Source: Flectonema sp. DT1601 | Lineage: Eukaryota > Euglenozoa > Diplonemea > Diplonemida > Diplonemidae | Reading direction: 5' to 3' | Length of the DNA stretch: 64,000 nucleotides | NCBI GenBank assembly: GCA_964019425.1 | Contig: OZ025866.1 | Coordinates: forward strand, 310,001 to 374,000 | Shown: positions 45,499 to 58,075 of the stretch, piece by piece | Numbering within the stretch: position 1 is the first letter of the stretch | How the letters are laid out: each line of letters begins with the position of its first letter | Made by a program: the position numbers and the translations under genes | The notes under the pieces: model-generated | What the model saw: the letters and a program-made list of their open reading frames with translations, nothing else | What the model was told of the DNA's origin: nothing | Database searches by the model: none

Positions 45499-45530
<32 letters not shown>

Positions 45531-46315
45531 TTTTCGTCTCAATGATTGAGGTTGTGCTGTTCTGTTCTATCATTTCAAACAAAAAGGCATCCTCTGTTTT
45601 TTTTTTTTTTTTTTTTTGATACAAGAAAAAAAAAAAAAAAAAAAAAAAAAGCGAGTAAAAAAAAATAACAACGTTTCTCTCTCCTGAACTGCAAAGTAGA
45701 GAAAAAAAAAAAAGTGATCAGTTTTTCTTTCTGTTTATAAATACCATTTAATACTTAACAGTCGTTTAGGCTGAGCTGCTCTTGCGTTCCTCCTTTTGCT
45801 TTGAAGAAGATAAATAGGAGTCCTCTTTTTCTGTGTAGCAATGCGATTGGTGACATAAAAAACTACGAAAAAAAAAAAAGATATTATTTTTTGTAGTTCA
45901 GTGTTTCGCTGCAACTACACTTGTCTTCAGAGTTTTTTTTTTTTTTCTTTTCTTTTGCCTCCCCTCCTCATTTGTGTGTACTTTACGGGCTGTTTTTGTT
46001 TTTATCATATGCACTGAAGAAAAAAAAAAAAAAAAAAAAAAACTGCTACGCGTGTTCGTCGTTTGCTCTTATTGTGTTAGTAGTTTTATTTTTTTTGGCA
46101 GTTCAAAAAAAAAAAAAAAGTCACCCGCCTTTGAAAACCGTTTTTTTGTTGCTTTTATGAAGGTGCAGACAGTGCGAGGCACAGCTCACCTCCTAGTGAG
46201 TATTCGCTCCGAGCAAAAAGAAAAAAAAACAAAAAAAAAACAAAAGAGATCATTCAAAAGTGATACGTCGCTAGCTTTCCATTTGACTGAAAAATAATGA
46301 TTGTTTGGAAACTTC

Positions 46316-46347
<32 letters not shown>

Positions 46348-46648
46348 GAACTTCAACCATATTGAATTCCCCCTCCCAATCCTCCCTTTCGTGTTATAAT
46401 TGTTTTTCTAATCACAAAAGAGTGCCAACAGGCTTTATTATTTATTTGGTTATATATATCAAGAAAAAAAAAAAAAAAAATGGTATTAAAAATCAACAAA
46501 TTAATTCCTTTTTTTTTTTTTTATAGATAAAATAGACTACACCAAAAAAAATGATCTCACCCTGCAAACAAACTCATCACGTTGTTTTAATCTCAGCCGC
46601 AAAATCATCTTTCTCTTTTTCTCATCAGTCACTTAGTAGTAAAACAAG
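43202..46648. other. Large gene-poor intergenic region
   Basis: 3.4 kb of alternating A and T runs, one run of eleven G near 43335, and short mixed islands. All open frames are homopolymer artefacts (poly-Lys or poly-Phe). No RNA gene or element recognised. Confidence 0.65.
46610..46628 (+). promoter_or_regulatory. Candidate spliced-leader acceptor
   Basis: TTTCTCTTTTTCTCATCAG ending at 46628 is a classical pyrimidine tract plus CAG, 20 nt before the acid phosphatase ATG at 46649. Confidence 0.55.
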
Positions 46649-47608
46649 ATGACCGGATTGATGCTAAAATATAAATATTTATTAGTTGTGTTTCTAATCA
46701 TCTTTTGTTGGGGAGCTTGGTCGTCATCTCAAAAACGAGAATTTATTTTTATTTCTATCGGAGATTGGGGCTCTGGATCAGCAAGTCAGAAACTAGTCGC
46801 CAAGGCCATCGAAAAAATATCAAAGGAAGAGAACATCGCATTTGTGTTGAATTTGGGTGACGCTTTCTACAATGCTGGAGTCACTGGACTTGATGATCCG
46901 AAATTTAATTCATTTTATGAAAATATATATGGATCCGCTCTTAAAGTCCCTTGGTATATAACTATTGGCGATCATGACCACAGAGGTGACGTGTCTGCCA
47001 TGTTGAAGTATAAATCAAAACACGACAATTGGATATTCCCAAGTCTTTATTATACTTTTTCACATGGTGGAGGATACCTTCCAACACTTAAAGGAATCGT
47101 TGTTGATTCGGTTGGTCTTGAGGGAGCTTTCACAGAGGAAGGTGATGATCGTCGTTTTCAAGAAGACTACACTCCGCTATACACTGATAAGAAAGCAGGT
47201 GAAGAACAGATTACGTGGTTGAAACATCAACTTGCAAAGACGAACAGCCAATCTTGGAATATTGTAATCGGACACAGACCGGTATTGACATCCGTGGTCC
47301 GTCCCCGTACTGCCGCAGAAAATAAGACTGCGGCGATGGTTCAAACCTTACTGCATGACACTAACGTAGATTTATATATAAATGGACACGATCATTCAGT
47401 GCAGCATTTGAGTGATTCTCGTATTACTTATTTAGTAAATGGAGTTGGTGGTCATAAAACATTTCATAACAGAACACACATTCCTCAAGTGGTATACTCC
47501 GATGCATTTTATGGATTTTGTATTCACAGAGTCAAAGCTAATACCTTGACTACTCAATTTGTTGATCATTTTGGTAATATTAAATATGAGACGGTGTTGA
47601 CTAAGTAG
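46649..47608 (+). CDS. Purple (tartrate-resistant type) acid phosphatase
   Basis: A single exon of 319 residues with an N-terminal signal or anchor (YLLVVFLIIFCWGAW). All five metallophosphoesterase blocks are present: GDWG (about 37), LGDAFY (about 69), GDHDH (about 107), VIGHRP (about 206) and NGHDHS (about 244). Overall it resembles ACP5/TRAP. These enzymes hydrolyse phosphomonoesters with a di-iron or mixed-metal centre in lysosomes or outside the cell. The third block reads G-D-H-D where the family normally has G-N-H-D/E; that Asn is a metal ligand, so the metal site may be altered. Length is normal for the family. A good upstream acceptor supports the start. Confidence 0.88.
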   Translation: MTGLMLKYKYLLVVFLIIFCWGAWSSSQKREFIFISIGDWGSGSASQKLVAKAIEKISKEENIAFVLNLGDAFYNAGVTGLDDPKFNSFYENIYGSALKVPWYITIGDHDHRGDVSAMLKYKSKHDNWIFPSLYYTFSHGGGYLPTLKGIVVDSVGLEGAFTEEGDDRRFQEDYTPLYTDKKAGEEQITWLKHQLAKTNSQSWNIVIGHRPVLTSVVRPRTAAENKTAAMVQTLLHDTNVDLYINGHDHSVQHLSDSRITYLVNGVGGHKTFHNRTHIPQVVYSDAFYGFCIHRVKANTLTTQFVDHFGNIKYETVLTK

Positions 47609-48311
47609 ATAACACACTCGGTTGGAGTGCTTACAATATTTTGTATCGGATTATTACCAAGTTAAGCATCACACCTAGTCAACTGTATCTCAGAACTAAT
47701 GTTAAATTATCGTTTATGTTGTTTTTATGATACAATTCATTTGTATTTTTACGTGCAAAATCAAACAGTTAACCCCCCTCCACGCAAGCTGTTACGGTAA
47801 TATAGGCCAAAGTGGAGCTCAACTATGTTCAAGTGGCCTCCAGTGGTTTATATTGCTGCCGCTGACAGTCAAGCTTGTCGAGAGAAATTGTTGTTCCTTT
47901 TGAACTTAAGAATGCGGTATCAAATTACCCCACGCACATAAGGGATGTTATCGATAGCAACTGTTGGTCTCTTTTCATTGCAACCAGGTTTGGCTGAACC
48001 CTGTATTCGTTTTAGCCAGTTTCAAGTTGCTTTATATTTAATCATTACTTTCCTTTATTTTTTTTTTTTTTTTGTTCATTTGTGTTTTCACTCCACACGA
48101 ATAAACTATCTTGAGAGGATCTCATCAAAAGAAGGAAAAAAAGTAAAGTTTTTTTTTCGACTTTGGATATTTCCTCCTCCTCCTCTCCTCACATAATGTG
48201 AGAAAAAAGGTGTTTATTTTCTGCTTCCATTGCTGAAGCCTTAGTAAAAGCATCAACGCTGTTAACGTACTTTGTTAAATTCGTATATTTCTTTCCTTTC
48301 AGGTGCCGACG
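47609..48311. other. Intergenic
   Basis: About 700 bp. A mixed-composition island at 47765-48015 has no coding potential or recognised RNA. The rest is T-rich, leading into the RPB6 acceptor. Confidence 0.5.
48281..48302 (+). promoter_or_regulatory. Candidate spliced-leader acceptor for RPB6
   Basis: TATTTCTTTCCTTTCAG ending at 48302 is a strong pyrimidine tract with CAG, 9 nt before the ATG at 48312. It fixes the start of the RPB6 frame. Confidence 0.6.
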
Positions 48312-49010
48312 ATGGCAAAGTCAAAATCATCACAAAAATCATTAGTGAAAAAGAAAAGTAGGGAGGAAGTGAAGAGTTCAAAATCAAAAGATGTGGTGAA
48401 GACAGCTGCTCCGCTTCCGAAACTGAAGAAGGAGGCTGATAAGAAGAAGAAAAACGAAACCAACGGAAGCAAGAAGGGATCTCCTGGGATTACCCCACAA
48501 CAAATACCAAGTTCGATTCTACAACAGAAGGCCATCGATGACACGGGAGCACCTGCTCATCGAATGGCTGCTAAATATCACAGAACGTTTGTTAATCCGC
48601 ATACGGAGTATGGATTTTTTTTTTTTTTTTTTTAAAAATTTCCTTTCTCCTGTTTTTTAGAAACAACAAAATTTCCAAACAGAGTTCTCCCTCCGCGAAC
48701 GTCATCTGACAACACGTCTGTCAGGATGCCGTCTTCTTTAAAGAATGTTCAATCTCTTATTTCTGGAGCTTCTCGTACTCCACCAGTCTTATCAAAATTT
48801 GAGAAAGCGCTCATATTAGGTCATCGATGTAGAGAACTGTCACTCGGAGCAAAGACTTCTTGTCCATTAGCAACTGACTGGAAACCAGCACAGATTGCTG
48901 AAATGGAACTGAATCTCGGGCTACTCGACGACTATGCTATCAACAGAGCAGTCCAGGGAAGTCAGTCTCGCAAAGAAAGTTGGATGGTTGGTGATTTCCA
49001 TGTTGTATGA
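48312..49010 (+). CDS. RNA polymerase subunit RPB6 (RPABC2)-like
   Basis: Exons 48312-48607 and 48683-49010 (75-nt phase-2 intron, GTATGG...AAACAG; an earlier TTAG would cause a stop). Product 207 residues. The C-terminal 80 residues match the RPB6/omega fold: VLSKFEKALILGHRCRELS, GAKTSC, KPAQIAEMELNLGLLDDYAI and ESWMVGDF correspond to human TKYERARVLGTRALQIA, DPLLIAMKEL and EDWGVDEL. RPB6 is a common subunit of RNA polymerases I-III that stabilises clamp assembly. The N-terminal 75 residues are Lys/Ser-rich, whereas animal and yeast RPB6 have an acidic extension. Trypanosomes encode two RPB6 forms; this could be either, and divergence from the canonical DPLLIA and RRYLPDG segments favours a specialised one. 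Confidence 0.7.
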
Positions 49011-49548
49011 AAAAAACTAAGAACAGAATTTATGTAGTTTTCTGTTTATAACCATATCTCATCTCTGGAGGGTGTCTTCCTTCTGGATTAACGGCTGCAA
49101 TGCCTCTCAAAAACCCGACAGACACATGAATATCATGTTTTATTGTCGTATTTACGTTGCTATGAGAGCATCAAATGTGTTCTCTTTTAGTTCTTTTTTA
49201 TTTGTTCAAAAAGGATATTGCTACGTAGACTCTTCCTGTTCGTTACTAACTTCGTTATCAAAATTTTTATGTCACTTTTTTTTTTTTCCGGTTTTTCTTA
49301 AAAACTATATTTTATAACCGTACGGAGTTATAATTAAAACTCTAAAAAAAAAAAAAAAAAAAAAATGGCCGTTTCGTATTTCCGTATCAAAAAAAAAAAA
49401 AAAAAACTATCAAGGTAAATTTAAGTGTTTATTTACTCTCAGTGATCGGTTGGTTGTTTCGTGATTTGTTCTTATTCTTTACCTTTTTTTTTTTTTTTCC
49501 CCCCCAATAATAAACAACCAATCAGAGGGAGTAGGAAGCGCAAAACAA
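49011..49548. other. Intergenic
   Basis: 3' flank of RPB6 and 5' flank of spatacsin: A runs near 49345 and 49388, a T run near 49485, then AACCAATCAG (ends about 49526), a possible acceptor. No gene seen. Confidence 0.5.
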
Positions 49549-52500
49549 ATGACGACAAGCGCAGCGGCCGTCGTACCGACGGCACTTAAATGGTGTAGTG
49601 ATACTGGTGGAGTTATGAGTCGGTCGGGAGTACAGATTGCCAGACTCTGCGATGAGGGTGTTGTCATTCGAAATATGAAAAACGGATCTGAGATAAAATA
49701 TGAAATAGAAATCGATAATTCAATACTTCTTTGGGCATATGGAAATAGAGAACAACAGACAAGTGCTCCTCTTAGTCTTTTATCTCTAACTGCGAACTCA
49801 TCGAGAAGTGGTTCTCCGACTGCTGTTGAATTACAGACAGAAGAGACGGAAACAGTTGTTCTTGTGAAGGGTGGGTTAGTTACTTGTGTGGGAGTCGAAA
49901 ATATTTCATTTTCGATACCAATTGAAGGCCACCGAGCGAACAGAGTCATAACACACTTGAATACCATCGTCTGTCTTCACCTTGAACTGCCTACATTATT
50001 GATGTCCTTCGTAACTATATTTGGAAACAGAGAATCCGGATCAGTCGATCGAACACAAACACTACCACTCCCGACTATGTTGGAAAATGAAAATAATATC
50101 GAAATCTCAACTTGGGATATGTCACCAGACACCACAACTGTTGCTGCAATCGTTAATGATTTTTTCTTGTTGTGGAGGTTAGATGTTCTTTGTTGTGTGA
50201 AACAGTTATCGATCGATACCTCGATAGGAAATGTGAAAATTCGTTGTAGTAATTTAGACGTCGTTGCCTGTGGAGGAGGTTTCGATGCTTTTAAAATTCG
50301 ACTTCGAGATGCGGATGTGATCGCACGTAAAGAAATAAAAAGAAAACAACAAGAAGCTCACTTAGCTGAAAATGATGAAAGCGATATCGACGCTCCGAGT
50401 ATCGTTAGGTCAGGTTCGTATAATTCATTAACATCCACGACTTTGACAAGCGCGATGTCAGTTCGAAGTGGACGTACGATGGCGTCAGAAACTTTTTCAC
50501 GCGGTATTTCAATGTCTGGTTCTCAGGCTCATGCTCTTCTTCCAAACGATCCAATGGAACTATCCATTTCGAATCATCCTAATTTCAATTTTCAAATAAA
50601 AGATCATATCCCTGCACCAGCGTCATCAGCTTGTGAACGAGAGAGATTGCTATTTAAGAAACTACTTCGAGTGAAACGTAAGAAGTCATTTCGAGACACT
50701 CAATCTGATAAAGAATCACTCACTACTGATGTTAATTTTAACGTAGAAATACTTTCAAAGATGGACATCTGCATCGAAGAACCCATCAAATCGATTCACT
50801 TAACAAGCGACTGTGTTGCTTTAATCACATCCAAAGCAGTTCTTGTGTCCGCTTTAGGAATGGACGATGAATTTTGGTATAAGGGTGATTTTCAAGATCA
50901 CTTTAGTGTAATAGAGTGTTGTCATTCAGGAGAAGCAAAACAAGGAGTCCCAGTTCTTATTGGGTGCTTGTCGTCATTGTATTTGGTAACACCATATCAC
51001 AATGTGAGTGAGTTGTTGTCGAATACATTTATATTACAGTCAGTCAGTTGTTTATCGTCTCCTGTTGGTGATGGGACTGACTTCTCCAATTCGATATTAA
51101 AAGATATCTTCACTGACTGGGTTAGAAAAGCGATCAGTCTTCGTGATAAGAGTAGCCTAAGACACGCATTGCTATCGACATCAAAGCTTTCAGCAAAGGA
51201 ACAATTCGAAGTTTTAAACAGCGGACTATCACAATTAGGAAAAGGCGATCAAATGTTTTCCGCTCATGCTCTCAGTGAGTTTGCTGTATTGGCGACTGAC
51301 GTAATTCAACATCATGAAGACCCATCGTGTTTGTATAAGATTAGAAAGATGCAAGCAAACATCAGAGATGGCAGCACAACTAAAGTTCCTCAACTATCTA
51401 CTGCAAATGAACCCGTTGTGGGTCTTCTTGTACCGAAGAGTTTGGAAATTCCAAAAAGGTTGCAATGCTATGCGGCATCATCGGTTGATGACTTTATTGA
51501 CATGTGTGTCGACGCTGTTATTAATTACGGAATCTCAACACTGGTAGTAGTACTAAACAACAGAGGTGTTCTACAACATGATTTCCTTGAATGGATTACT
51601 AACACTGCTGCTATGGGTGGATTTCAAACTTCAGATTTTGATCTCTCAAATAGAACTACAAAACATGAATTTCCTCCCGACTTGGTATGCTCAGCTATGA
51701 GTGTTGTAGCTGCTGAACTACTGCTTCAAGGACAATATAAAAAAGGAGTATTTCTATTGAAAAGGGTATCTACAACACATGAGATCACATCGTGGGATAC
51801 GTCACTCCATAAGTTAATCGTCGAAACAGTCAACGCGGAGTTAAGAAGTGCATTTTGTGACGACGACAAGACTGATGAATGTCCTCACATAAACATCTCT
51901 GAAAATGATAAAGAAACTCATAATTTCCTTTTAACAATTGATAAGCTGATAGCTAGACAGAATGATGATCCAATCCAAGGACTGCACACGACAACCGTAT
52001 ACCCAACTTCTTACAATCCTGTTCCAGCATCCTACCATCCCGACACGTTAGACAGACAAAATTCATTAAACGACCACAACCTGCCTCATGAGGTAGAGCC
52101 TGGGATCATATCCGACTTCGCAATTTCGTATAAACGCAGGTCAACGAGCACTGGAAGTAACAGTCGAGGTAGTGAAAATCAAATTATAAAAAACTGTGGT
52201 CTTGCCATGTCTTGGGCTGCTCTTTGGGATGATAAAACAAGGCTGGTGATGATGTTGGATTGTTTATTCTCAAAAAGATTTTCTGATGATGAAATTTGTT
52301 CGTATTTAAAAGAATTCATCAAGACAGAAAGTGATTATAACATCGCATGTGATTGGTGTGTTTGCCACTCTAGTTCTAATATTTTACATAAAATATTATC
52401 TCAATTTGGATCTCAATTTGGTATCAAAACATGTTGTGGAAAACCCGACTTACCTTACACAATAAAAAGAGTATTAAATTTATATGGAGCAAATGGGTTA

Positions 52501-55500
52501 GGTGGTGATGGTGAAACGTCTTTTACAAATGTTACAGACGGCTTTAAAATATCATGTGAAAAGGGGCTCTTAAAACAGATCAACTCAGCATTTGTTTTTG
52601 GTTCGTCGACGATGAGTCATATTGTGAGACAGCCACTGCCATCGATCCTCGCGATGAACGACAACTCTATTTGGAATGAAATAATTAAAAACCGTCCTAA
52701 CGGAGTGACTACAAGAACCCTTCTTCATGCCTACAGCCGTTGCAACGGAAGCAGATTTGAAATTTCGTTGATGTCAGAAGCGGTTTCGCTCGGTTTGAAC
52801 CCAAATACAGATCGAAAACTACCTCCGATTACTTTGAATGACGTGATTGTTGCTTCGAGTAATCCTCTTCAGGGATTGGTTGTTCTCAGTTATTGTGAAT
52901 ACTCTCTATCTGAGTGTTTGTCGTCTAATGAAGAATCGATGCATTATTTAACTGAGTCGGCACTGCTTCATTCACTGAGAGGTTCTCCAATGTTGTTGGC
53001 AGCGATATTTCCAGAGGCGGCAGTTGGAGTCTGTCGGGGTAGCGGACTTCATTCTGATGACACAACCGGAGCTGATTGCCTTCCGGGAACACTCGATGTT
53101 TCCACTTCAGAAAGTGACACCACACTATACTCTGCTGTTAGAATGTCTTACTCTGAAATTGTGAAGCTCACTCCAGCGTTAGAGAGAGCTGACAACACTC
53201 CTCTACCAACTTCTTCTGAAACAGCTCTGGCTGAAGATGATCGCTACACGTCTTTAACACTTGCTTCTGATATGACTACACCAGAATTATTAATACCAGC
53301 AGTGTATTCTCTGAATGTAGAATACTACCTTGAAAGGAATAGACCTGTTGAGGCGTTTCAACATGTTCTTGTTAAGCATAGTCGTGGTTTTAATTCTTCG
53401 ACGTTCTCCTTATCTGGTGATGAATTGGAAGCTTCCGATGTAAAGAAATACTCTGAGAAGGCTTGCGTGGTGGCGTTGGGTGATTGTCAGAATGGTGAGT
53501 TGACTTCAGCTGTCGTCGTGTTTTTAGAGAAATTGGGTGCGGTTGACGTTGGGAAGAAGATTTCTATTTTGATTTTGTGTTTGAGAAGAATTATAAAATT
53601 TGGATTGAAAGGAGAAAACCTAACAGAGAAGGAAGTCGAGGGATACTTTCAAGTTCTCGTAATGGACGATAACAACATCGACAACAAAGAACGGATTCTA
53701 AGCCTTCTCGAGGCCTCAACTGCCCTGATGGAAACCATCGGAGAGCCAGAAGACGAAGAACGAACCATACCAAATCAACACGACTTCGATTCCGCCCTAA
53801 CCCTAGCAGAGTCACACATTGATAAGAAACACAGCAGGAAATGTAGATCTTCATTAGGATTACCAAAATCACCAGTAACCCTTTGGTGGTTAGTCACAAC
53901 TTACTCAAACATATTCAATTTAGGGAGGTATACAAGTCATCTACGTAGTTACATAGCTTCAGGAGATTGGTCTTCATTCTTATGTGAAGCAGAGTATCTG
54001 GGAATGAGTTCTGCTGAGGTTACCAACCTCGTGGCTTCTGCGACAACAAAGTACACTGGAGCCAAGTCTCACATAATTCTCGCATTGAAAGCAGAGGATG
54101 AGAATACAGACATCTGTGGTAGTGATGTTAGTGTTTCAGGAACACAAGTTGGAATGTTCTTTAAGTCTTTATTATCCGCCACCACAATGAATCCGGAAGA
54201 AGGTTCTGACTTTTTATTGAGAGTCGCAGTCGAGCATCAAATACCAATCCTGTCTGTGTACGCTACAGTCATTTATGAAAACACTTCGTGTCAAAGATGC
54301 TTGTTAGCCTGGTTGTGTTGTATTGAAAATAAAGTAAACGACAACAATCTTCCATACCCGAGTCACAAAAATGAAAAACAAGTCGCGACGGATGTGTCAG
54401 ACAGAATCAAGAGGATGTGTTTTCCTGAATCTGTTTTCTCAAATCAAATTACTTCAATTCAAAGGGGTATCGCGATATTCTTACCGTCTTCTGCTTTATT
54501 ATATTGCGTGATGATTGCTCATGCAACTCATCAAAGGAGATGGCCTCATATTGCTAGTTCCGTATCTTCAATGCGTGACACGCATAAGATGCCTTGGGAA
54601 GAAGAAACATGTAATACAGTTATTAAAAACTTAATAACATGTAGTAAACCCCATCTATCATTAAAATTGCTGTCGCAGTTGGAATCCGTTACTGGTCCTT
54701 ACATTTATCACGTCTGTAGTAGTTTGATCATAAAAACAACATTGAAAGCGATTCCTGGAGAACAAGGACCTACATGGCTACTGAACTGTGACACACCACA
54801 AGATGCTATTGAAGCACTTTGTAGGCTTGGATTGTTCAAGGAAGCCACGGCAGTAGCGAGTTCAGTTGGGAGAGTCTCTCTTGAGATTGATGTCTGTCAA
54901 ATTATTCATTTTGTAATAAATAATTTAATGCACTGTCCTGCTTTGATTAATTCAAGTGTTGGATTAGTGTCAATGCTTCAACAGGCTGGTTCGATTTCTA
55001 ACATTGGAGTTGACTATGAAAATAGTTCTATTCTCGGCAGTTGTGTTCTTCTTGTTAGATACCAACTAAGATGTGATTACAACAATCCTGATCAAAACAT
55101 CCAATCGGAAATCGAATCGGACGGTTGTTGTTGTGCTGTAGTAGCAGCAGCAGCCCTGGTGACTGGTCTCCTTAATAGTAAATTGAATATAATTGCGTCT
55201 CTTGACTTGTTAACATCATCGTTGGGTTCTGTTAGATTGGAAGGTGAGAATGACGAAACGCTTCGATCCCTTCGACAGTTGGGAATATCATTGAAATCGA
55301 GTGTGGTGTCGTCGTTGTTTTCATTTGTTGACAAGATGGAAGTCTTGTCTGAAATTTGTGTTTTTGTAATCTCAAAAATTGTTGAGAACATCGAACCAGA
55401 AACAGTCTCTAAAGTAAACACTACGATCCAATTATTATTTCCTCAAATTACATTTAATGACCCACTTTGCATAGTAAAGTCGTTATCACCTGTTGGTCGA

Positions 55501-55843
55501 TGCATTTTAGGGGATGCGATGAATCTTTCTGGTATACCTGTTTCTGTTTTAAATCTTGAACAAGCACCTAAAGCTTGTCCATCCTCAACGACGACATCAT
55601 TAAATGCAACTCTCACTCACACCGATGATGAAATAATAAAAATTGCTCGTCGACTTTCTCAATGTTCGTCAACATCAGAAGCTTTCTCGTTACTTCCATC
55701 GGCGATCGTTGGAAAGTTAGTTACTACCGGAGCAATAGAAGATCGTATGTTGTTATATTTTTTTTTATGTGTTTTTTTTTTTTTTTTTTTTGTTGTTGTT
55801 CAAATGAAATAATTAGTGTAGGGTTCCAGGTAGTAACAAATAA

Positions 55844-55876
<33 letters not shown>

Positions 55877-57365
55877 AGTTGAATTTATTAAGAATGGGAA
55901 TCACTTTACTGGAACGATAGCGCTACTCGGGGGAATATCAACCCTGACCACGACCGCAAAAGGTTCAAAAGAATGTTTAAAAATAACTACACTCGTGAAG
56001 GCTGCTAAACACACAGAAACAAACACAATGTTCTTATCAAAATTGAATGGAATTCAAATACTTAAAAGGTGTCTAAGATGGACTGAGACAGTTGAACGAG
56101 GATGGAGTTGGCATGCCGGAATCGAACTGGGTGAGGAAATTGTTTCATCTTTCGAATTAAATACGAACGAAATCGCAATTGGAATCACACAACTACTTGT
56201 CGAGAGCTGCTACAGAGAACTTGCGACTACCTGCGTTCATACAGACAAGTCAACTGTTATGATTAGTGATTACATGTCTGCTCCTCAAACAGAAAGAGAG
56301 AACGAGACTGTTCGGGTAACAAATTCAAGTGATCTCCTCTCTACGATGACTAGGGAAGTTTTTGATGAGAGTATCGGTGAGTCACTTTATGAGGATGACG
56401 GTGATATCGAAATTCAGTTCAAGACAAAGAAATCTCATCCCCTCTCACGAAGAGACTCAGTCGGTGGGTCTTTTAGTGGGATGCCTCAAGCAGCCTACAG
56501 TGTTGGTATTCAGAGATCACATCTTCATGAAATGGCATCATTATGTGGGTCTGCGGGGGAAGCAACACTCGCTGCGGTGATTCTGAAGGAGCTTATCTTA
56601 ATAAAATCAAAGTTATTAAATATCCATAAAGAGTATAAAGCTCAGACGTCAACTAAATGGGTGCGATCGGTTATAATAAATCCTTACGTTGCGGCACTCG
56701 TTCATGCCTCATGGTTGTGTGAACTCGACTACGATCATCGTCAAATTAGTGATCTGAAACAGTTGCTGATGGAGGCTGTTGATGACTGTTGTCAGCTGAA
56801 CGAATTGGCAGCTGTGGCTCCGCTTTTGATGTGTTTTCCAGATTTGCGATTCATCAATCATGTTGTTCCTTTACTCGTGTCAAGAGAATCAGTTGATTCA
56901 ATTTTAGGTGTTTTTCAATCAGCTCCTCACGCCTGGGGAGAGTCACAGTGCTTGTTGTATTCTTACATGCAAAGGAAATCAGAAAGTTGTTCTCGAACTA
57001 GAGACATTTTTTGTAAAATGTTATCAACTTTTGGAATGCACAATGAAGTAGCTGACGTCCTCGAGTGTCAGGGACACATGAAAGTCAAGGAAGCTCTTGA
57101 AGCTTATCGATCTTCATATCGACCGAGTAAGAAATCATCTCGCAGGCTGGGTAAACCCCGTCGTGGTGAAGACATCACTGGCTTGCTTAGACAACAGGGA
57201 ATTTATTTATCACGTGCGGCACTGCTATTTCAAGAAGCCAGCGTTCAGTATTTAAAAGCGAAATCTTGTGCTTCTGCGAGACGGTGTCTCAACATCGCTG
57301 ATTTGGTGGGACTTCAGGAAAGACATCCTATTGGTGATCTACAGGTGTGAATTTATAACAAAAAA

Positions 57366-57396
<31 letters not shown>

Positions 57397-57736
57397 TAAA
57401 CAGGTTGTTGGAATCAGTACGACAGGAGCTCGATCAGTCCTCGCTGAACTGAAATCTTTCAAAGACGCTCTCATTGTCGCGAATTGCTACGACATTAACT
57501 CTGGATCTGAATGGATGTTCGCTATCTACAATCAAGTAGTTATGAATCACAGTAAGGTCTATTGGGAAGACTATTCAGCGAACATGCCTTACAACGCTGT
57601 GCTCTTCCATGAGATAGTACAAATGTATAAAAATGAAAAACACACGAAAAAACAAGCTGACATGCTCAGATTCATACTACAAGACTGCAATGATAAGATA
57701 TTCGCTGAGGAAGCATTGAAAAAAAAAAATCTGTAG
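49549..57736 (+). CDS. SPG11: Spatacsin (SPG11 homologue)
   Basis: Exons 49549-55744, 55879-57344 and 57404-57736 (introns 134 and 59 nt; phases 1 and 0), product 2664 residues, slightly longer than human spatacsin. The C-terminal 350 residues carry the spatacsin C-terminal domain: FGMHNEVADVLECQGH, LFQEASVQYLKAKSCASARR, FKDALIVANCYDINSGSEWM, VYWEDYSANMPYNAVLFHEI and QADMLRFILQDCNDKIFAEE parallel animal sequences. The N-terminal third looks beta-propeller-like (EISTWDMSPDTTTVAAIVND) and the middle is alpha-solenoid. In animals spatacsin works with spastizin and the AP-5 adaptor in late endosomes and lysosome reformation. Low-complexity Ser-rich segments lie near residues 280-330 and 860-890. 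Neither spastizin nor AP-5 genes occur in the window. Confidence 0.85.
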
Positions 57737-58075
57737 GGGGAGGAGGAACTTTTTATTTACCGACCGACGTCTTTATTTGACTTATTTATTTTATTTTATT
57801 TTTTTTTTTGTTGCGCAGAACTCGTGTTAATTTCTTACTTCTGTTAAGGCTTTGCTGTGATACCTTTTTTTTTTTTTTTTTTTTGTGTCAGTTTTTGATG
57901 TCTCTAACATTAATTATTATTCTCTCTCTTTAAAGTTAATTTATTATAAGAAAATTACGTTTTTTTGGAGTTTGATTTTGTTTTTTTAATTTTGTCAAAA
58001 AAAAAAAAAAAAAAAAACTTATCATTAAATAAAAAAGGGAGTTGGAAAATCATAAGTTTAGAAAAAAAAAAAAAA
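57737..58075. other. Intergenic
   Basis: Short, T-rich then A-rich spacer; no feature beyond homopolymers. The A run directly abuts the ATG of the next gene. Confidence 0.5.

Noticed and set aside
47860-47940. Possible relation to 22900-22960 (shared CAAATTACCC words)
   Set aside because: Only about ten bases match well; too little to call a repeat.
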